11,934 nucleotides of DNA from CAYNEI01 sp964396185. Lineage in GTDB: Archaea > Thermoplasmatota > SW-10-69-26. A program made the position numbers and the translations under genes. Shown here in pieces: positions 11,123 through 11,934 of the stretch. The notes under the pieces are model-generated. The model was given only the letters and a program-made list of their open reading frames with translations, ran no database searches and was not told where the DNA came from. The DNA lies in NCBI GenBank assembly GCA_964396185.1, contig CAYNEI010000068.1, positions 1 to 11,934 of the forward strand, written 5' to 3'. How positions within the stretch are numbered: the stretch's first letter is position 1; each line of letters begins with the position of its first letter.

Positions 11123-11934
11123 ATGAGCCCTGACAAAGAAGCAACGAAGGCGGAAGACGTCGACGACGTCGAGGAAGTGACGAGCTGTCCAGAGTGCGCA
11201 TCCTCGCACCTGGCCCGCGACTACGAGCGCGGTGAGCTCGTGTGCGAGATGTGTGGTCTCGTGCTCGACGAGAACTTCATCGACCAAGGACCCGATTGGC
11301 GGGCCTTCGACGCCCAGCAGCGCAAGGAACGTGCCCGCGCCGGTCCACCGTCGACCGTCACGATCCACGACAAGGGTCTCTCGACCGAGATCGGCTGGAG
11401 GAACAAGGACTCGTACGGGAAGAACATCCCGACCAAGTCCCGAGCGCAGCTCTACCGGCTGCGCAAGTGGCAGCGCCGCATCCGTGTCAGCAACGCCACC
11501 GAGCGCAACCTGGCCTTCGCGCTCTCCGAGCTGGACCGCATGGCCAGCCGCATGGGCCTGCCGCGCAACGTGCGAGAGACGGCGGCCATGGTCTACCGGC
11601 GAGCGGTGCAGAAGAACCTGATCCGCGGACGCTCCATCGAGGGGGTGGCTGCAGCTGCCCTGTACGCGGCCTGTCGACAGTGCAACGTGCCGCGCACCCT
11701 GGACGAGATCGCAGACGCGAGCCGAGTCTCCCGCAAGGAGATCGGCCGGACCTACCGGTTCATCTCTCGCGAGCTCAAGCTCAAGCTGCTCCCGACGAGC
11801 CCGACGGATTACATCCCGCGGTTCTCCTCGGAGCTGAAGCTGACCGGCGAGGTCCAGACCAAGGCCATCGAGATCCTCAAGCAAGCTGCCGACAAGCAGC
11901 TGACCAGCGGTCGCGGGCCCACGGGTGTCGCGGC
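11123..11934 (+). CDS. tfb: Transcription initiation factor B (TFB), copy 2, 3' end outside the window
   Basis: The frame is open for 270 codons to the window end, without frameshift, and lacks only the final part of the second cyclin repeat including the BRE helix-turn-helix. The zinc ribbon cysteines are Cys22, Cys25, Cys41 and Cys44. The N-terminus is three residues longer than in copy 1 and more charged (KEATKAEDVDD). Changes from copy 1 cluster in the segment after the zinc ribbon: DQGPDWRAFDAQQRKERARAGPP against DQGPEWRAFDAEQREKRARVGAP. Further on there are scattered conservative replacements such as Cys to Ser in RFSSELKLTGEVQTKAIEIL. Both copies look functional. Multiple TFBs are known in several archaeal groups, where they can differ in promoter preference. 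Confidence 0.95.
   Translation, partial: MSPDKEATKAEDVDDVEEVTSCPECASSHLARDYERGELVCEMCGLVLDENFIDQGPDWRAFDAQQRKERARAGPPSTVTIHDKGLSTEIGWRNKDSYGKNIPTKSRAQLYRLRKWQRRIRVSNATERNLAFALSELDRMASRMGLPRNVRETAAMVYRRAVQKNLIRGRSIEGVAAAALYAACRQCNVPRTLDEIADASRVSRKEIGRTYRFISRELKLKLLPTSPTDYIPRFSSELKLTGEVQTKAIEILKQAADKQLTSGRGPTGVA
11359..11643 (+). repeat. 285-nt tract identical to the tfb copy 1 gene (second copy)
   Basis: This is the partner of 10296-10580. A second, shorter near-identical run occurs at the window end, where GACAAG(C/G)AGCTGACC and the following bases to 11934 match copy 1 apart from one base. Together these make the gene pair a mosaic of identical and diverged blocks. Confidence 0.9.

Noticed and set aside
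10051..11884. Paired minus-strand frames opposite both tfb genes (10051-10821 and 11006-11884) that resemble each other
   Set aside because: Their similarity is a by-product of the tfb duplication; the sense strand carries every TFB motif.

Overview
The window is archaeal DNA of high G+C content. The clearest evidence is a gar1 homologue (H/ACA RNP protein) followed immediately by two tandem genes for transcription factor B (TFB). Supporting signs are TATA boxes of archaeal spacing before the response regulator, the tRNA and gar1, GGTGA-type ribosome binding sites, and a tRNA-Asp gene without encoded CCA. The TFB sequence resembles those of Thermoplasmatota-like Euryarchaeota; that placement is an inference from recall and was not tested. 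The low level of acidic residues in the cytosolic enzymes argues against an extreme haloarchaeon.

Left third (1-2600). A minus-strand pair encodes a secreted, acidic protein with ten cysteines and many N-glycosylation sequons, followed by the start of a probable membrane-anchored protein cut by the window edge. Next come three small uncharacterised genes: a 50-residue two-helix membrane protein (+), a 62-residue soluble protein (-) and a 107-residue membrane-anchored protein (-). Two roughly 105-nt hairpin-forming repeats lie here, each between a divergent gene pair. Their arms belong to one family and differ from each other mainly by A/G exchanges.

Middle (2600-9190), all on the plus strand. 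A ketopantoate reductase-like gene is followed closely by an 11-helix NRAMP-family transporter whose metal-binding motifs are replaced. A single-domain response regulator with its own TATA box comes next. Then a coupled hyuA-hyuB pair encodes an ATP-dependent hydantoinase/5-oxoprolinase-type enzyme (4-nt ATGA overlap), ending in a strong hairpin.

Right part (9190-11934). A tRNA-Asp(GTC) gene with its own TATA box precedes a gene-free, more AT-rich control region with tandem dyads and several TATA-like boxes. After it come gar1, tfb copy 1 and tfb copy 2, the last running off the window. The tfb copies share a 285-nt tract that is completely identical, including synonymous sites, flanked by clearly diverged sequence, which suggests gene conversion.

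The most interesting points are the repeat family, the TFB duplication with divergence concentrated near the B-reader/linker, and the NRAMP-like transporter that lacks the canonical metal ligands. I found no CRISPR array, transposase or integrase.
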